Shown here one piece after another: positions 6,624 through 14,757 of a stretch of DNA of 35,121 nt (positions within the stretch are counted from its first letter, which is position 1; each line of letters opens with the position of its first letter). Under the pieces are notes generated by a model. That model did no database searches. It was not told the DNA's origin and saw only the letters and a program-made list of their open reading frames with translations. Position numbers and translations under genes: made by a program. The stretch comes from Planctomycetota bacterium (GTDB taxonomy: Bacteria > Planctomycetota > B15-G4), in assembly GCA_029259695.1 (NCBI GenBank), contig JAJDEQ010000046.1, positions 1 to 35,121 on the forward strand. Reading direction: 5' to 3'.

Positions 6624-8725
6624 CCACTCTCGAATCCGCGCTCGTAGGCCTGCATGAAGGCGTCCTCCGGTACTTCTATCGGCGCCTGGAACGTCCCCTT
6701 AACCCCGAGTATGGCCTTGGCTTCTTCGTAGGGAATCGGGGTCGTGAACCGTTCGCTCTGACCGAATTCCAAAGCCATGAGGGCGCCGTCAGGGGCGCCT
6801 GCCTTTTCCAACAGGTCCGCCCAGCGCCACACGCCAAGCCGCCGAAAACGTCGATAGAGTCTCTGTGCAGTATCAACTTGAACGCCGGTTAGCACGGAAC
6901 ACGCACGCACGGCCTTGCTGCCGTGGAACTCGGCTGCCTCCGAGACATACCAGAGGAGTCTCGCTGGTGCCCTGAGGCGCAACCCCTGAGCGCTTCGGTA
7001 GTAGACTGCCTCTCGCGCCAAGCCAAGCAGTAAGTCTGCCCCGAAGAGACCCTGGGCGGCGAGGTCGCTATCGAACAGATGCTCGGCCCACCTTGCCTGA
7101 ATCGGGATGACGTAGTTCTTGATACCGAGGTCACGTACCTTGAGCGGCCAAAGACGGCACTCGGCGTGGGCAGCATCTTGAGGCTGAAGCCTGAGGTCCC
7201 GCGCGAGACCATCGGGCCCCGTGCAAGCCTCTACTATGTCACCCTCCACTGATCGCAGATGCTTGAGTTGCGCCACGGTCCCCTCGATGTCGAGAACACC
7301 TGAAAGGTGCAGTCGAGCGAACGTGTTTCCGGCGCGCCGGAAGCCCTCGTGCACCAGGCCATCAACTACGACCGGGTGGAGGTAGCGGTCGGTGACAACG
7401 GATACTCGGCATCCTCTTCTACACGCAGTGTCCAGAGCGATGAACGCCAAGTGGCGAGCGAGAACGCGCATGAACCCGCTGTCGGACGCACGCCCTGGTG
7501 GAACTCGCAGAGCGTGGACCTCGTAGCGATTCTCACTGGTTTGGCTCCCCACGAGTAGCCCGAGCGGTAGACGATCGCGCGTCTTGCGAACGATAGTGAC
7601 ATCGCCATTCTCGAGATACCCAAAGTGAAGATGCACTAGTTGCCTGAAGGCCCCGCTTTTCTCGCCGTCTCCACCGTAGCGCAGAGCGTCCACAAGAGGA
7701 TCCAGGTCGGAAGGGCTAGCTCGGACACATTCAAGCTCCGTGCCCGCGAGCTGCACTGGGGCGTACTCCTGTGTGCTACGGAGAGCATCAAGTTCTCTGA
7801 CTAGTTCGTTCGGATGAAGAACGCGGAGGCCCAACTCATCGAGAATCGCCCCGGAGTTGAGCAATATCTCGCTATCAGTGGTAAGAAAGGCGTCGACTCC
7901 CGCCGCACTGGACCGGGCGAGATGACGGGCGTCGGTGCTGGAGCGAGGGAGGATCTGCCTCGCGGCCTCGCGTGCTGCCTCGAATGCGTTAGGCGGGGAG
8001 ATTGCCTCGTTGAAGGTAGCGGCGTACGCGAGTCGCCGTGCCTTTAGACCTGGATCCTTCGTCCGACTCAGGTCATTCCTGACCTCTGCTGTGACGACGA
8101 ACTCAACTTCTTCACCAAGCCAGTCGGCCAGGAGCGAGCTGCACTGATCCGTCTCGTCCTGAAGGCCAATGATGACGCTCGCGTCCAGGGCGCACCTGAG
8201 CGTGGACGGGGCTGGCGGCCCTGGAGAGAAGAGCCCTCGATGTCCGAGGTCGTACCGAAACACCGTGATCGGAAGGCGTTCTGTGCCGCGCCCGGGAACC
8301 TCGCCCTCAACCGCGAAGCCCAGCTCTTTCCAGGCTTGGTGAGCTTCGTAGTCCGTCCGGCAACGCGCCTCGATGTAACGGAGGTGAGCCATCCGTTTGC
8401 GCAATGAATTAAGCAGGCATCTTGCCACCCCAGCACGGCGGTGTCCTGACGCGACGCATAGGTGCGCAATCGCGGCCCGCTCGCGCGCGACGCGATAGAG
8501 GATATACCCTCTGAGATCATCGTCGGGGCCGATGGCGACCAAGAGACTGCCCGCATCCGCCTGCGCACGAAACGCTTCTGCTGGAAAGAAACCGAGTGTC
8601 TTTCGGTTCGCGTCCGCCAGTGCAAGAGCGGCGTGACCCCATGCGGAATCAGATGTCGTGCTTTCCACAGTGACGATCGGTGGGTCACCGTCCCGCGGAC
8701 CAGTTGTGCATTCATCTCGCGACAA
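6620..8725 (-). CDS. GNAT - PIN - GNAT-like - ASCH-like multidomain protein
   Basis: A 701-residue protein. Residues of about 17-160 are a GNAT acetyltransferase domain, with the acetyl-CoA loop in SGHRRAGVARCLLNSL at 93-108 and ELGF at 134-137. Residues of about 175-305 are a PIN nuclease domain with all four acidic positions visible: D181 (ALDASVIIG), E214 (TAEVRND), D265 (TDARHLA) and D284 (LTTDSEIL). Residues of about 325-475 resemble a second, degenerate GNAT domain (VPPGRASDSGFMRVLARHLA, then VVDGLVHEGFRRAG). Residues of about 535-690 (KNYVIPIQARWAEHLFD, VYYRSAQG, LLWYVS, VRACSVLTGV) look ASCH/PUA-like. The open frame starts at a TTG with AGGGG upstream; GTG codons further in are alternatives. 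It is coupled to the ASCH gene downstream. An RNA-directed toxin or defence role is plausible by family, but inferred. Confidence 0.75.
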   Translation of the reverse strand: MSRDECTTGPRDGDPPIVTVESTTSDSAWGHAALALADANRKTLGFFPAEAFRAQADAGSLLVAIGPDDDLRGYILYRVARERAAIAHLCVASGHRRAGVARCLLNSLRKRMAHLRYIEARCRTDYEAHQAWKELGFAVEGEVPGRGTERLPITVFRYDLGHRGLFSPGPPAPSTLRCALDASVIIGLQDETDQCSSLLADWLGEEVEFVVTAEVRNDLSRTKDPGLKARRLAYAATFNEAISPPNAFEAAREAARQILPRSSTDARHLARSSAAGVDAFLTTDSEILLNSGAILDELGLRVLHPNELVRELDALRSTQEYAPVQLAGTELECVRASPSDLDPLVDALRYGGDGEKSGAFRQLVHLHFGYLENGDVTIVRKTRDRLPLGLLVGSQTSENRYEVHALRVPPGRASDSGFMRVLARHLAFIALDTACRRGCRVSVVTDRYLHPVVVDGLVHEGFRRAGNTFARLHLSGVLDIEGTVAQLKHLRSVEGDIVEACTGPDGLARDLRLQPQDAAHAECRLWPLKVRDLGIKNYVIPIQARWAEHLFDSDLAAQGLFGADLLLGLAREAVYYRSAQGLRLRAPARLLWYVSEAAEFHGSKAVRACSVLTGVQVDTAQRLYRRFRRLGVWRWADLLEKAGAPDGALMALEFGQSERFTTPIPYEEAKAILGVKGTFQAPIEVPEDAFMQAYERGFESG

Positions 8726-9031
8726 AGGGCCCCTGTCTCGTGACGTGGGTCTTGGGCAAGCGTACCCTCCATGCTCTGTTGACAGAGAGCGGGCCGTTTG
8801 AGAGCTGGGCAGGATTCTGAAGGCGCCCGAGGCAGCAGGTCAAGGGTGCTTACGCCGACCGCTCATATTTATCCGACTCATCTCGACGATCCGAGCTCGG
8901 GTTGACGGCGGTCGGTTCTCGTAGGATGTCGGTGGTGGGGATGATGTTGAGGGTGGGGGCGGTCGCCGGTTTGGCGGCCTGTCGAGGCTCAGCCGAGGGC
9001 GTGCGGATCTCGGTCTCTGGGACTCTGCGGA
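8726..9031. other. 306-bp gap, no convincing gene
   Basis: This lies between the ends of the ion-channel gene (minus strand, stop at 9032) and the GNAT-PIN gene. Open frames occur on both strands but lack good starts and family resemblance. I see no tRNA or clear repeat. It probably holds the promoter of the GNAT-PIN/ASCH pair near 8726-8800. Confidence 0.5.
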
Positions 9032-9538
9032 TCATTGGGCGGACTCGCTCGGTGCCCGCTTCGTCGCCTGGGCGAGGAGTAGCCCAATGAAGACCGCCAT
9101 GGCGACGTAGCCCAGCATTGCCTCTGCGGCAGCGGCAAGGCGAGCACTCTCGGACGGGCGCAGGTCGCCGTAGCCGAGTGTGGTCCATGTGACAATGCTG
9201 AAGTACAGGCAGGATGTGGCGTCCGTGACGGTGCTTCCCGATGGGTCGTAGAGGCCAAGAGCCCGGTATATGTTCGCGAAACCTATGACGATCGTCCCGA
9301 CGAACGTCGATGCAACGACGGTCGGCACGAGTAGTTCCCTACTATCTTGACGGAAGAATGCATGCAACAACGTAGCGCATCGAGCTACCAAGAACGTCGG
9401 CACGCACACGAGAACGAGGGTCTGCCAGTCAGACCCAGATGCCGGCTCTAGCCAGTAGAGGGTCCCCAACATCCCGCCAAGGCCGATCGCGACTAAGAGC
9501 ACAAGCAAGCCGAGGCGCCTGCGCGATGACATACTCAC
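9032..9538 (-). CDS. Two-pore-domain-type potassium channel family protein
   Basis: A 168-residue membrane protein. Hydrophobic segments lie at about 9-30, 39-60, 72-93 and 138-157. Between the last two stands the pore signature WTTLGYGD (118-125), the K+ selectivity filter TxGYGD with L in place of the usual V. This is an Ion_trans_2-type pore module without an evident regulatory domain. The gene begins only 4 bp after the H1-like gene's stop, so it is probably the last gene of the long minus-strand block. Small channels in mobile elements can depolarise cells; any such role here is inferred. Confidence 0.8.
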   Translation of the reverse strand: MSMSSRRRLGLLVLLVAIGLGGMLGTLYWLEPASGSDWQTLVLVCVPTFLVARCATLLHAFFRQDSRELLVPTVVASTFVGTIVIGFANIYRALGLYDPSGSTVTDATSCLYFSIVTWTTLGYGDLRPSESARLAAAAEAMLGYVAMAVFIGLLLAQATKRAPSESAQ

Positions 9539-9542
9539 TAAC

Positions 9543-10022
9543 CTACTTCACCCGCTCATACTCCCCCCGGCCCTTCCGCTTGAACCGCTTATCCTTCGCA
9601 AGCGAGTTCGCGACCATCATCCCGAAGTTCGGCGAGCTGCTCTTGTACCCGTTCGCCTTGACGAGCGCGGACGCCTCCTTCGGCGAGACGACGGCACCCT
9701 TCTCCACGGCCTGAACGATCGCTTCGGCGAGGCTCATGTCGTTCTTGGCACGGCGACGCCCGGTCTTCTTGCCCGTGGCCTTGCGCCCGGTGGCCTTGCG
9801 GCGGCCGGTCTTCTTCTTGCCGCGTCGTCCGTTGGTCGTGGCCTTCTTCGGGCGACCGGGTCCACGGCGAGCCCCACCGTCCTCTAGCTCAGCCAGCTTC
9901 GCATCGATCTTGTCGAGCTGGGCGGCGACCTTGTCACGCTCTCTTCGGAGCTTGCCAGCGCCCTTCTCGCGACGGGCGATCTCGGCCTTGAGGGCGGATG
10001 TGGACATCTTGCGAACGGCCAT
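9543..10022 (-). CDS. Histone H1-like basic DNA-binding protein
   Basis: A 159-residue protein. The ATG at 10022 is chosen because AAGGAG lies 6-7 bases upstream; the open frame extends further but without resemblance. Residues of about 5-48 are a charged coiled-coil (ALKAEIARREK, then LDKIDAKLAELE). Residues of about 52-95 are a lysine/arginine-rich low-complexity tail with GRPKK and KATGRKATGKKTGRR, like histone H1 or AT-hook segments. The last 60 residues or so (MSLAEAIVQAVEKGA, SPKEASALVKANGYKSSSPN, ending KRKGRGEYERVK) form a small helical domain common in planctomycete proteins of this kind. It likely coats or bends DNA; its place in a mobile element suggests nucleoid packaging or silencing. 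Confidence 0.75.
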   Translation of the reverse strand: MAVRKMSTSALKAEIARREKGAGKLRRERDKVAAQLDKIDAKLAELEDGGARRGPGRPKKATTNGRRGKKKTGRRKATGRKATGKKTGRRRAKNDMSLAEAIVQAVEKGAVVSPKEASALVKANGYKSSSPNFGMMVANSLAKDKRFKRKGRGEYERVK

Positions 10023-10071
10023 GGGTGGCTCCTTGGGGAAGTGGATATCGTGTGCTTGTGAGAATGGCGTT

Positions 10072-10338
10072 TCAAGCGTGGCTGACTTGCCCGCCGTTCT
10101 GGAGGGTGATCTCTTCGGCTTGGAGCAGGAGGTAGAGGTAGGCGGCAATGGTATCCCCCTGTTGTTCGAGGATTGCTATGACCTCTTCTTCGTCGGCTCC
10201 ACGGTTTGCGGCCGCGCGGCCAAGTTCGTTGATGCGTTGCGCGGTATCGACTCGCTCGTTGCCGAACTTACGACGTAGAACAGCGTCGTGTCGCTGCCAA
10301 GCGAACACGTAGAGCGATCTGCGGGGCGTAACGGACAT
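10072..10338 (-). CDS. Hypothetical protein, 88 aa
   Basis: A small protein with ATG at 10338 and GGAG six bases upstream. It starts MSVTPRRSLYVFAWQRHDAVL and is helical and charged in the middle (GADEEEVIAILEQQGDTIAAYLYLLLQAEE). I do not recognise a family. It lies 15 bp after the HTH gene and 49 bp before the H1-like gene on the same strand, so it belongs to the same transcript. Confidence 0.6.
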   Translation of the reverse strand: MSVTPRRSLYVFAWQRHDAVLRRKFGNERVDTAQRINELGRAAANRGADEEEVIAILEQQGDTIAAYLYLLLQAEEITLQNGGQVSHA

Positions 10339-10353
10339 GTTGGGTCTCCTTGA

Positions 10354-10695
10354 TCAGGATGGCTTGGGACGACGGATTCGACCCAGGCAGACTTCCTGGT
10401 CTGCCCAAGCCGGGTGGTTCAAGACTCGGCGAAGCTGGGACTCTGTGACGACGAGCGCACCAGTGAGAATCGCGGCCTGGATCTGGGGCGATAGGTCGAG
10501 CAACTTCACGATGTGCGCCATATGCGGCTGGCTGATCCCGAGGGCCTTCCCTGCCGCCGAGTAACTCGGGCACGTTCCGCTGCGCACCGCCCGATCCACG
10601 TAGTGAGCCAGGGCGAGGAGGCGGGCGGCCCGCAATGGCGCGGCGGCGGTCGAGGCAGCGATGTCGTCAGTTGGAATGGCGACGCGCAGGCTCAT
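10354..10695 (-). CDS. ParB-HTH-like DNA-binding protein
   Basis: A 113-residue protein. Residues of about 24-80 carry a helix-turn-helix of the ParB/KorB type (LARLLALAHYVDRAVRSG, then YSAAGKALGISQPHMAHIVKLLDLSPQIQAAIL). Small proteins of this kind commonly follow large serine recombinases in mobile elements and may regulate them. Its ATG overlaps the recombinase stop in an ATGA (10692-10695), so the two are translationally coupled. It lacks the nucleotide-binding part of ParB. Confidence 0.75.
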   Translation of the reverse strand: MSLRVAIPTDDIAASTAAAPLRAARLLALAHYVDRAVRSGTCPSYSAAGKALGISQPHMAHIVKLLDLSPQIQAAILTGALVVTESQLRRVLNHPAWADQEVCLGRIRRPKPS

Positions 10696-12284
10696 GCGGC
10701 AACCTCCCGCGCCTCGTCTGCCAAGACGGAGAGCCCGCCCGCGCTCAAGTCGAACACGGCCTTTCGTTCCGGTCCGTCGAACCGGATCTCCTCGATCAGC
10801 AAGCGCAGGATGCGTTGACGCTCGGCCTGGAACAGCTCGTCCCAGATCGGTGTGAACGTCCCAAGCGCGGCGACCAAGTCCTCCTCATCGAGCACCTTGT
10901 CTCGCAGCGCGTCGACTTCGGCCTGCGTCTCGGCGGTCTTCGCGTCGAGCGAGGCGATGTCGTCCTCCACTGTCTCCAGACGCTCGAGGAGCGAGGGTGC
11001 TCGCGACCCGCCCTCGGTGATCGCGTCGAGCAGGTTCTGCCGTTCGTCATCGAGCTTGGTGCGTTGTCTCGCGTGGGCTGCGAGGCTCTTCGCCAAGTCC
11101 GGTGTGCGCTTGGCGAGTTCGCTCGTTGTGGCTTGGATGGTGTCGCGCACCAGGCTGGGGTCACGCCCGATGGCCTTGATCTGCTTGACCACGAGGGCAT
11201 CGAGCTTGGCGGCCGCGATGCGCGAGCCTGGGCAGGCACGAGCACCGTTCTTCTGCACGCGACCGCAGACGTAGTAGTGGTGCCGCTTGCCGCCCTTGGC
11301 CGCGAAGTGGGGGCTCATCGCGGAGTCGCACACGGCGCACCTCACCAGGCCGGCGAGGAGCGCCTTGGACTTGGTTGTGGTGGGGCGCCGTTGCTTGTGC
11401 CCGTGGGCGTGGCGCTGCGCCTGGACGGCGTCCCAGAGTTGCTGGGGGACGATCGCATCGTGCTGGCCGTCGTACAGCTCGCCGTCCACTTCGACTTTCC
11501 CGACATAGAGCGTGTTGCTGAGCATGCGTTCGAGTGTGCTCTTGTTGATCGGGCGGCCACGGACGCGCTTACCCTTGCGGTTGATCCAGTCCTTGGTCGT
11601 CCAGCGGCGGGTGCCCAGCTCTTGCGCGACGGCACCATCGCTACCGAGGTCGAGATAGAGCTGGAAGATGGCGCGGACGCGGGCGGCCTCGTCCTCGTTC
11701 ACCACGAGGCGCTTGTCGATCGGGTCGTAACCCAACACAGGCCGACCACCGGTCCACATGCCGCGCTTGCGTGAGGCTCGTACCTTGTCCCGGACGCGCT
11801 CAGCGGTGACCTCTCGTTCCAACTGCGCGACTTGCCCGAGGATGCCGAGTGCGAAACGCCCCATGGGGCTGGCGGTATCGAAGTGTTCGGTGATCGACAC
11901 GAAGATCACGTCGTGGCGGTCGAAGAGGTCGAGGAGGTTGAAGAGGTCGCGTTGCGTGCGGCTGAGACGATCGAGGCGGTAGACGGCGACGGCGTCCACG
12001 AGTCCGGCCTCGATGTCTGCCAAGAGGCGCGTGAAAGCGGGGCGATCGGTCGTGGCACCGCTGATGCCTAGATCTTCGTAGGCCGTGGCGATGGCCCGCC
12101 ACCCGTTGGCGCGCTGGCTGAGGATGTACGCTTCGACTGCCTCACGCTGAGCGTCGATGGACCCAAACTCGCCACCGTCGCCCTTGTCGACGCTCTTGCG
12201 GGAGTAGACGGCGACGCGGACGGCTGACTGCACGTTTGCGACCTTGCGCGTGCTGCGGCGGGGCCTCGTCTTGGTTGCGGTCAT
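10692..12284 (-). CDS. Large serine recombinase
   Basis: A 530-residue site-specific recombinase. The resolvase domain spans about 21-175: the catalytic serine is S31 in VRVAVYSRKS, with YRLDRLSRTQRDLFNLLD and ITEHFDTASPMGRFALGILG as the usual downstream motifs. It is followed by a recombinase domain (GRPVLGYDPIDKRL, then INKSTLERMLSNTLYVG), a zinc ribbon (CAVCDSAM, then YYVCG and ACPG) and a long C-terminal coiled-coil. Such enzymes carry out one-way integration or excision at att sites. The start is placed at ATG 12284, which overlaps the stop of the DUF2924 gene in ATGA; the open frame extends a further 52 codons without homology. The stop overlaps the HTH gene in the same way. Confidence 0.9.
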   Translation of the reverse strand: MTATKTRPRRSTRKVANVQSAVRVAVYSRKSVDKGDGGEFGSIDAQREAVEAYILSQRANGWRAIATAYEDLGISGATTDRPAFTRLLADIEAGLVDAVAVYRLDRLSRTQRDLFNLLDLFDRHDVIFVSITEHFDTASPMGRFALGILGQVAQLEREVTAERVRDKVRASRKRGMWTGGRPVLGYDPIDKRLVVNEDEAARVRAIFQLYLDLGSDGAVAQELGTRRWTTKDWINRKGKRVRGRPINKSTLERMLSNTLYVGKVEVDGELYDGQHDAIVPQQLWDAVQAQRHAHGHKQRRPTTTKSKALLAGLVRCAVCDSAMSPHFAAKGGKRHHYYVCGRVQKNGARACPGSRIAAAKLDALVVKQIKAIGRDPSLVRDTIQATTSELAKRTPDLAKSLAAHARQRTKLDDERQNLLDAITEGGSRAPSLLERLETVEDDIASLDAKTAETQAEVDALRDKVLDEEDLVAALGTFTPIWDELFQAERQRILRLLIEEIRFDGPERKAVFDLSAGGLSVLADEAREVAA

Positions 12285-12742
12285 GAGCCCCGCTTCCGTT
12301 CGGTGAGGCCCCAGAAGAGCTTGCCGTTCCAATGCGACCCGGTGGCTGCGCGTGCTGCGGCGGTGAGGCTTCGATAGGGGACGCCGTCGAGTTCGAGGGC
12401 TGTCTCGGTCACTCGCAGGTGCAGTTCCTGGCCGCGCCACGTCCGGGTGATGGTCGTGCCTGGGGTGAGCCCGTCGGCGCGCTGGGGCTGTCGCTTGCGT
12501 GGTGGGGGCGCGTCACCCGTGAGCGGCGTGTCGATCTCGCCGATGAGTTCTTCCAAGTGTTCCTGGGCCTCGGGTGGGAGGCCGCCGTAGGCGCGCTCCT
12601 GGAGCTTCCAGGCGCACCGGCGGTAGAGCCACCGTTTGTCCCGTACGGCCGGCACTTCGTCCCACAGCGATGTGTACCTGTCAGCCAGTTCGTCGATGGG
12701 GAGCCCCTGCAACTCGGCTACCTGTCTCGCGATTGTCGTCAT
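12281..12742 (-). CDS. DUF2924 domain protein
   Basis: A 153-residue protein with the typical DUF2924 layout: VAELQGLPIDELADRYTSLW at the start, then RRCAWKLQERAYGGLP, and a C-terminal DNA-binding-like part (GTTITRTWRGQELHLRV, YRSLTAAARAATGSHWNG, FWGL). This family is almost always found directly upstream of serine recombinases, as here, though its role is not defined. The start at 12742 has GGAGG upstream and overlaps the previous stop in ATGA; the end overlaps the recombinase start likewise. Confidence 0.85.
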   Translation of the reverse strand: MTTIARQVAELQGLPIDELADRYTSLWDEVPAVRDKRWLYRRCAWKLQERAYGGLPPEAQEHLEELIGEIDTPLTGDAPPPRKRQPQRADGLTPGTTITRTWRGQELHLRVTETALELDGVPYRSLTAAARAATGSHWNGKLFWGLTERKRGS

Positions 12743-12921
12743 GCGTCCTCCGTGTTCTCCCGGGGTATTCCGGGTTCGCATGAGTGCTCGGTTTGGTAGC
12801 GATCATCAAGGGGAACCGAGCCGCGCCGGAGGAGGCGCAGGTACGCATTCGCCAGAAGGGCCGCGATTTGGGCGCGGATGTCGGAGTGGCTCGTGGCAGC
12901 CTGTGCGTTGAGGGGCGTCAC
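12739..12921 (-). CDS. Small protein, 60 aa
   Basis: A short frame with a GTG start at 12921 overlapping the stop of the SpoVG-like gene (GTGA), and a stop overlapping the DUF2924 start (ATGA). Being linked on both sides argues that it is translated. It contains a helical stretch (SDIRAQIAALLANAYLRLLRR) and an acidic tail. No family recognised. Confidence 0.6.
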   Translation of the reverse strand: MTPLNAQAATSHSDIRAQIAALLANAYLRLLRRGSVPLDDRYQTEHSCEPGIPRENTEDA

Positions 12922-13211
12922 GACGCGCTCTCCGGCACGACGTACCCGAGGGCGGCGAGGAGTTGGTGCTCGACATCGCGGCGCGTCTCGTCGTCCAGGG
13001 GGCGCACGTAGGCGTGCGTCCTCCCCGAGCGATCGGTGCGGCCTGGGAACGCGATGTACAGGCGGTCGTCGAGAGAGCGACGCAGGGTGAGGCCGTCGAG
13101 CTGGAGGGCTCCGTTGAGGACGGCGGACACCCAGCCGAGGAGACCTCGGGCTTGGTCATGCGGCGCGGCGGCTGTGAAGCGGACCTGGGTGAGGTGGAGG
13201 ACGTCAGGCAT
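12918..13211 (-). CDS. SpoVG-like protein
   Basis: A 97-residue protein. LHLTQVRFTAAAP at the start, RGLLGWVSAVLNGALQLDGLTLRRS in the middle and LYIAFPGRTDRSGRTHAYVRPL follow the SpoVG pattern, in which a short beta-rich domain ends with a lysine/arginine-flanked P-S/G-R motif. SpoVG proteins bind nucleic acids and regulate division or secretion genes in Firmicutes. Here it sits between a DUF3987 gene and the recombinase cassette, so a role in element replication or regulation is more likely. The start at 13211 overlaps the previous stop by 8 bases. Confidence 0.7.
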   Translation of the reverse strand: MPDVLHLTQVRFTAAAPHDQARGLLGWVSAVLNGALQLDGLTLRRSLDDRLYIAFPGRTDRSGRTHAYVRPLDDETRRDVEHQLLAALGYVVPESAS

Positions 13212-14757
13212 CGTCGGTGCCCTCCACGCCAGACTCGGTGGTGACAGAAGTGACAGAACTCCCGTCGGAGGAGGTTTTGTCGGTTCTGTCCCTGTCACAG
13301 AGCATGAACTGCTCGGACGGCCGGCCGCCTTGTGGCCCGCTCTTGTGATCCACCCAATCGCCGAGCCCCATCGCGGCGAGCTGTTTGAACGAGGCCCGCA
13401 CGTCGTCAGCGGTTGCGAACACGCTGCGGAGTGCCCGTTGGGCATCGCGTACCGAAGTCGATCCCCCCTTGACCTGGGTGTGCTCAAGGAGGCGCCGCAG
13501 TCTTCTCTGCTCTTCATCCTCGCCGAGGAACGCGTAGATGCGGCGTGTCTCGTACAGGAACCACTCGGTGATCTCGATCGCGGCCGCCATCGTGGGGTCT
13601 TCGATGGGGTGGTCTAGAGGCCGAGAGGGTGAGACGGCGTCCTCGACGCAGCGGATCAGGAGGGCGATGCGAGGCGCCACGGCGATGAGCTTTGACCAGG
13701 CGGCGCGGAGGCTGTCGTCGAGTTCGGCCTGTTCCAAGCGTCTCGCATCGTGGAACGCGATGAATCTCGTCCGCGCGTCGTCGGACAGCGGGATGTCGAT
13801 CGGTGTGAGCCCGTCCTCGGTGGAGTCTGCGGCACCCGTGAGCATGTAGAGCTGCTGGAAGACATCCTGCACTGCATCGACGACCTCCTGCTCGACTGAG
13901 ACATCCGACCAGAGCTGCGGGCGATCAGGTGGCATAGCGAAGAGGAACCGTGCAGCGAGTCCGGATGCGTAGCGGCCCGGAGTCAAGCACTTGGCCAGCA
14001 CGGCCGGCTGGATCCCACCGGTGATCGAGACGCTGGCACGAGGGACGAAGACGCTCGCGCCCTTGCCCTTCCGGTCGACGCGGACGATCCCAGCCCCGTG
14101 CATTTCCAGCCACTGGGCTTCATCTGCTTGGGAGCCACCCGACTTGTACTGCCCGAACGAGCCGAACCAGCCGGACAGCTCATCCCGGATCAGGAGGAGA
14201 CCACGGGGGCTTTCGGCCGAGATAGCGGCTAGTGCCTCGACCGTGGTCTCGTTGACGACGGATCGCGCTTCGGGTGGATGACTCGGGCGCTTTGGCGGTG
14301 AGGCGTCGCCGTTCTTCCTGTCGCCTTTCCAGCGAGAGTAGTCTCGCTCGTAGATCTGCTGCTCCTTCTCGTGTTGCTCCCGGCGTGTCTCAGCTTCTGC
14401 GTGCGCCTTGCGGTCCTGTTCGTGCGCGAACACAGTTGCCTTCTGGAGTGCCGGGCTCTTCCCGGTCCCGCTCTTCCCGATCAGAGCCGTCCAGAGAACT
14501 GAGGGCTCATGCCAGTCGGGCTTGACCTCAACCCGACGTGCGTTGCCGATGGCGCTGGCGAGGGACGCGAGCAGCGGCAGAGCGACGAATGCCGTGTCGC
14601 AGTGAAGGGACTGGGCGGACAAAACGACAAAACCCCCGATTGGCTCGGGGAGCGCACCGACTGGGAACGCTCGGAATGGGTGGATTCGAGCCACTCCTGG
14701 GCCCTCGGCGATGATCCGGGCACCTCCCTCGGCGACGTGGGTTTTGTCACCGGTCAT
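13204..14757 (-). CDS. DUF3987 ATPase (helicase/primase-associated)
   Basis: A 517-residue protein. It has a Walker A motif GKSGTGKS at about 94-101 and a Walker B-like LLLIRDELSGW with D192-E193. It also has the family's GSFGQYKSGGS and VSITGGIQPAVLAKCL segments followed by LAARFLFAMPP. This fits DUF3987, a P-loop family found beside Toprim primases in phages and plasmids and thought to act in replication initiation or as a helicase. The C-terminal 100 residues or so are winged-helix-like and low-complexity. The start at 14757 overlaps the primase stop in ATGA; an in-frame extension upstream has no homology. Confidence 0.8.
   Translation of the reverse strand: MTGDKTHVAEGGARIIAEGPGVARIHPFRAFPVGALPEPIGGFVVLSAQSLHCDTAFVALPLLASLASAIGNARRVEVKPDWHEPSVLWTALIGKSGTGKSPALQKATVFAHEQDRKAHAEAETRREQHEKEQQIYERDYSRWKGDRKNGDASPPKRPSHPPEARSVVNETTVEALAAISAESPRGLLLIRDELSGWFGSFGQYKSGGSQADEAQWLEMHGAGIVRVDRKGKGASVFVPRASVSITGGIQPAVLAKCLTPGRYASGLAARFLFAMPPDRPQLWSDVSVEQEVVDAVQDVFQQLYMLTGAADSTEDGLTPIDIPLSDDARTRFIAFHDARRLEQAELDDSLRAAWSKLIAVAPRIALLIRCVEDAVSPSRPLDHPIEDPTMAAAIEITEWFLYETRRIYAFLGEDEEQRRLRRLLEHTQVKGGSTSVRDAQRALRSVFATADDVRASFKQLAAMGLGDWVDHKSGPQGGRPSEQFMLCDRDRTDKTSSDGSSVTSVTTESGVEGTDDA

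Noticed and set aside
8850..9188. A 112-codon minus-strand frame overlapping the ion channel gene
   Set aside because: It overlaps the pore region of the ion channel in another frame and has no ribosome-binding site or family resemblance.
10635..11774. A 379-codon open frame on the plus strand
   Set aside because: It is antisense to the large serine recombinase and its HTH partner, whose catalytic and zinc motifs are clear.
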